From Amycolatopsis pretoriensis (GTDB lineage: Bacteria > Actinomycetota > Actinomycetes > Mycobacteriales > Pseudonocardiaceae): 64,000 nucleotides of DNA. A program made the translations under genes and the position numbers. Where the stretch lies: assembly GCF_900107925.1 (NCBI RefSeq), contig NZ_FNUJ01000008.1:62001-126000 (forward strand), given 5' to 3'. Of this stretch, positions 63,099-64,000 are shown one piece after another. The notes beneath the pieces were generated by a model. It searched no databases, was not told where the DNA came from, and saw only the letters and a list, made by a program, of their open reading frames with translations. Positions within the stretch are counted from its first letter, which is position 1. Each line of letters opens with the position of its first letter.

Positions 63099-63183
63099 GG
63101 GATCCTCCAGTGGCTCGGTTGCCGTACGGGGGAACTACGAACGGCGGACCGCCGCTTGGACACCCTTCCCGAAGATTTTCTCA

Positions 63184-63224
63184 TGTCAAGAAACTTTGAC
63201 ACGATGTCTGGTTTCTTTTACCTT
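63184..63224 (+). promoter_or_regulatory. promoter/operator of the membrane protein-HTH pair
   Basis: -35 TTGACA (63196-63201), 17 bases, -10 TACCTT (63219-63224), with the GTG start at 63232. TGTCAA-N6-TTGACA (63184-63201) is a perfect inverted repeat over the -35, a likely site for the HTH protein encoded by the second gene. Confidence 0.7.
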
Positions 63225-63231
63225 GGGTGAG

Positions 63232-63654
63232 GTGACCCACGAAGAGAAGCGAGCTTGGATCCTCGGGATCGCCGCGATGGCGAGCTACGCGGTGTACCTC
63301 GTCCTGGTCCTCGGCCGGGCCGGCGGGCGCCCGCCGGCTGAGGTCCCCTACGTCGCGACGCTGCTGTGGACCGTCGGCGCGTCCATCGTCGCGACGATCG
63401 TGGCGAGCATCGCCGCGGCGCTCGTGTCCAAGGACGGCGCGAAGGACCAGCGCGACCGCGAGATCGGCCGGTTCGGCGAGTACGTCGGCCACTCGTTCGT
63501 CGTCATCGGCGCCGTCGCGGCCCTGCTGCTGGCGATGGCCGAGGCGCCGCACTTCTGGATCGCCAACGCCGTCTACCTGTGCTTCACGCTCTCGGCGATC
63601 CTCGGGTCGGTCGCCCGGATCTTCGCCTACCGCCGCGGTTTCCAGCCGTGGTGA
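63232..63654 (+). CDS. small four-TM membrane protein (DUF2178-like)
   Basis: This 140-residue protein has four TM helices: about 7-27, 40-63, 85-105 and 110-130. A cytoplasmic loop (SKDGAKDQRDREIGRFGEYVGH) lies between the second and third. This layout with a D-x-R-D-x-E-I motif matches small membrane proteins (DUF2178 type) that are co-encoded with a short XRE regulator. GTG 63232 lies seven bases after the -10, suggesting a leaderless mRNA. The stop overlaps the HTH gene as GTGA. The pair may be a signalling unit; function unknown. Confidence 0.85.
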   Translation: MTHEEKRAWILGIAAMASYAVYLVLVLGRAGGRPPAEVPYVATLLWTVGASIVATIVASIAAALVSKDGAKDQRDREIGRFGEYVGHSFVVIGAVAALLLAMAEAPHFWIANAVYLCFTLSAILGSVARIFAYRRGFQPW

Positions 63655-63872
63655 AACCGACCCGCGTCACCAACTCGCTGCGCGCCCTCCGGTTCGCGGC
63701 CGGCCAGATGACCCAGGCCGACCTCGCCGGCCGGATCGGCGTCACCCGCCAGACCGTCATCGCGATCGAGCAGGGCCGGTACTCGCCTTCGCTCGAGCTG
63801 GCGTTCCAGATCGCGCACGTGTTCGGCGTCCCGCTCGAAGAAGTGTTCCAGTACCCGGAGGAGTCATCGTGA
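63651..63872 (+). CDS. short XRE-family HTH regulator (YozG-like)
   Basis: This 73-residue protein is little more than one HTH: LRALRFAAGQMTQADLAGRIGVTRQTVIAIEQGRYSPSLELAFQIAHVFGVPLEEVFQYPEE. The conserved QTVIAIEQGRYSPSL ... IA..FGV.LEEVF pattern defines the YozG-like group that partners with small membrane proteins. GTG 63651 overlaps the previous stop (GTGA), and its own stop overlaps the next gene as GTGA. It is the likely repressor of the TGTCAA-N6-TTGACA promoter. Confidence 0.92.
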   Translation: MKPTRVTNSLRALRFAAGQMTQADLAGRIGVTRQTVIAIEQGRYSPSLELAFQIAHVFGVPLEEVFQYPEESS

Positions 63873-64000
63873 AAGCCATCGTCCAGAACCGGTACGGCAG
63901 CCCGGACGTCCTCGAGTTCCGCGACGTCGACAGACCGTCGCCCGGTGCCGGCGAGGTCCTCGTGCGCGTGCACGCGGCCGGCGTCGACCCGGGCGTGTGG
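63869..64000 (+). CDS. NAD(P)-dependent alcohol dehydrogenase / quinone reductase (partial, runs off window)
   Basis: The first 44 residues are visible: MKAIVQNRYGSPDVLEFRDV ... PSPGAGEVLVRVHAAGVDPGVW. This is the standard beginning of zinc-independent MDR-family quinone oxidoreductases. GTG 63869 follows GGAGGAG and overlaps the HTH stop (GTGA), so it is the third gene of the membrane protein-HTH operon. The rest lies beyond the window. Confidence 0.88.
   Translation, partial: MKAIVQNRYGSPDVLEFRDVDRPSPGAGEVLVRVHAAGVDPGVW

Noticed and set aside
1..64000. CRISPR array, prophage, integrase, transposase, tRNA or rRNA genes
   Set aside because: None was recognised by reading; no regular spacer-repeat pattern, CCA-ending cloverleaf or transposase/integrase motif was seen. 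A tRNA or covariance-model scan would be needed to exclude small RNAs.

Overview
The window is high-GC DNA with strong G/C third-position bias. It encodes a mycothione reductase, a Rip1-type site-2 protease, a SARP regulator, WhiJ-type HTH/DUF397 genes and an ECF42/DGPF pair. Together these point to a mycolic-order actinomycete chromosome, most likely Pseudonocardiales (Amycolatopsis-like). No tRNA, rRNA, CRISPR array, insertion sequence or prophage was recognised.

The first 42 kb carry a conserved backbone whose gene order, from memory, matches Mycobacterium tuberculosis Rv2845c-Rv2870c: proS (1.6-3.4 kb), mtr (22.2-23.6), map (31.5-32.3), a penicillin-binding lipoprotein (32.4-34.2), a GNAT protein (34.2-35.1), ispG (37.6-38.7), rip1 (38.9-40.1) and dxr (40.1-41.3). 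Accessory genes are inserted between these. They include a DUF397/XRE pair, yaaA, a SUFU-domain protein, a LysR/deaminase pair, a metallo-hydrolase, RIO kinase, an RGG-rich DEAD helicase, bioF, a frameshifted NmrA-like gene with its TetR regulator, two secreted S1 proteases, an MFS/GntR pair, and an RHH regulator/DUF4097/ABC exporter module. From 42 to 64 kb the content is accessory: acyltransferase, EmrB-type MFS pump, MocR regulator, a 1,073-residue XRE-SARP-NB-ARC-TPR regulator, a P450/LysR/SDR group, a nitrilase/DUF1295 pair beside an EXPERA-domain membrane protein and threonine synthase, a TetR/enoyl-CoA hydratase pair, an ECF42 sigma/DGPF pair, and a membrane protein/HTH pair.

The strongest non-coding signals are these. 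(1) Three genes or operons (VOC protein, AraC-VOC, P450) start 7-8 bases after a sequence fitting the PafBC (RecA-independent DNA damage) promoter, TTGTCRGTG-N8-TAnnnT; two further orphan copies occur. (2) Two identical TTAACAGTTAA palindromes lie in front of an HTH regulator and the secreted protease downstream of it. (3) A cluster of GTGCCA/TGGCAC hexamers sits over the promoter of an RHH regulator. (4) A family of long, relatively AT-rich stem-loops built from TGAACGA/TGAATGA palindromes lies at gene ends. (5) A repeat-rich spacer of about 0.7 kb (226-bp unit) follows the metallo-hydrolase gene.

Two genes are broken as read. rip1 has an in-frame TAG where a Trp is expected, and the NmrA-like reductase has a one-base loss in a G run. 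Either could be real or a sequence error. Many neighbours overlap as ATGA, GTGA or TGATG, which suggests translational coupling and small operons.
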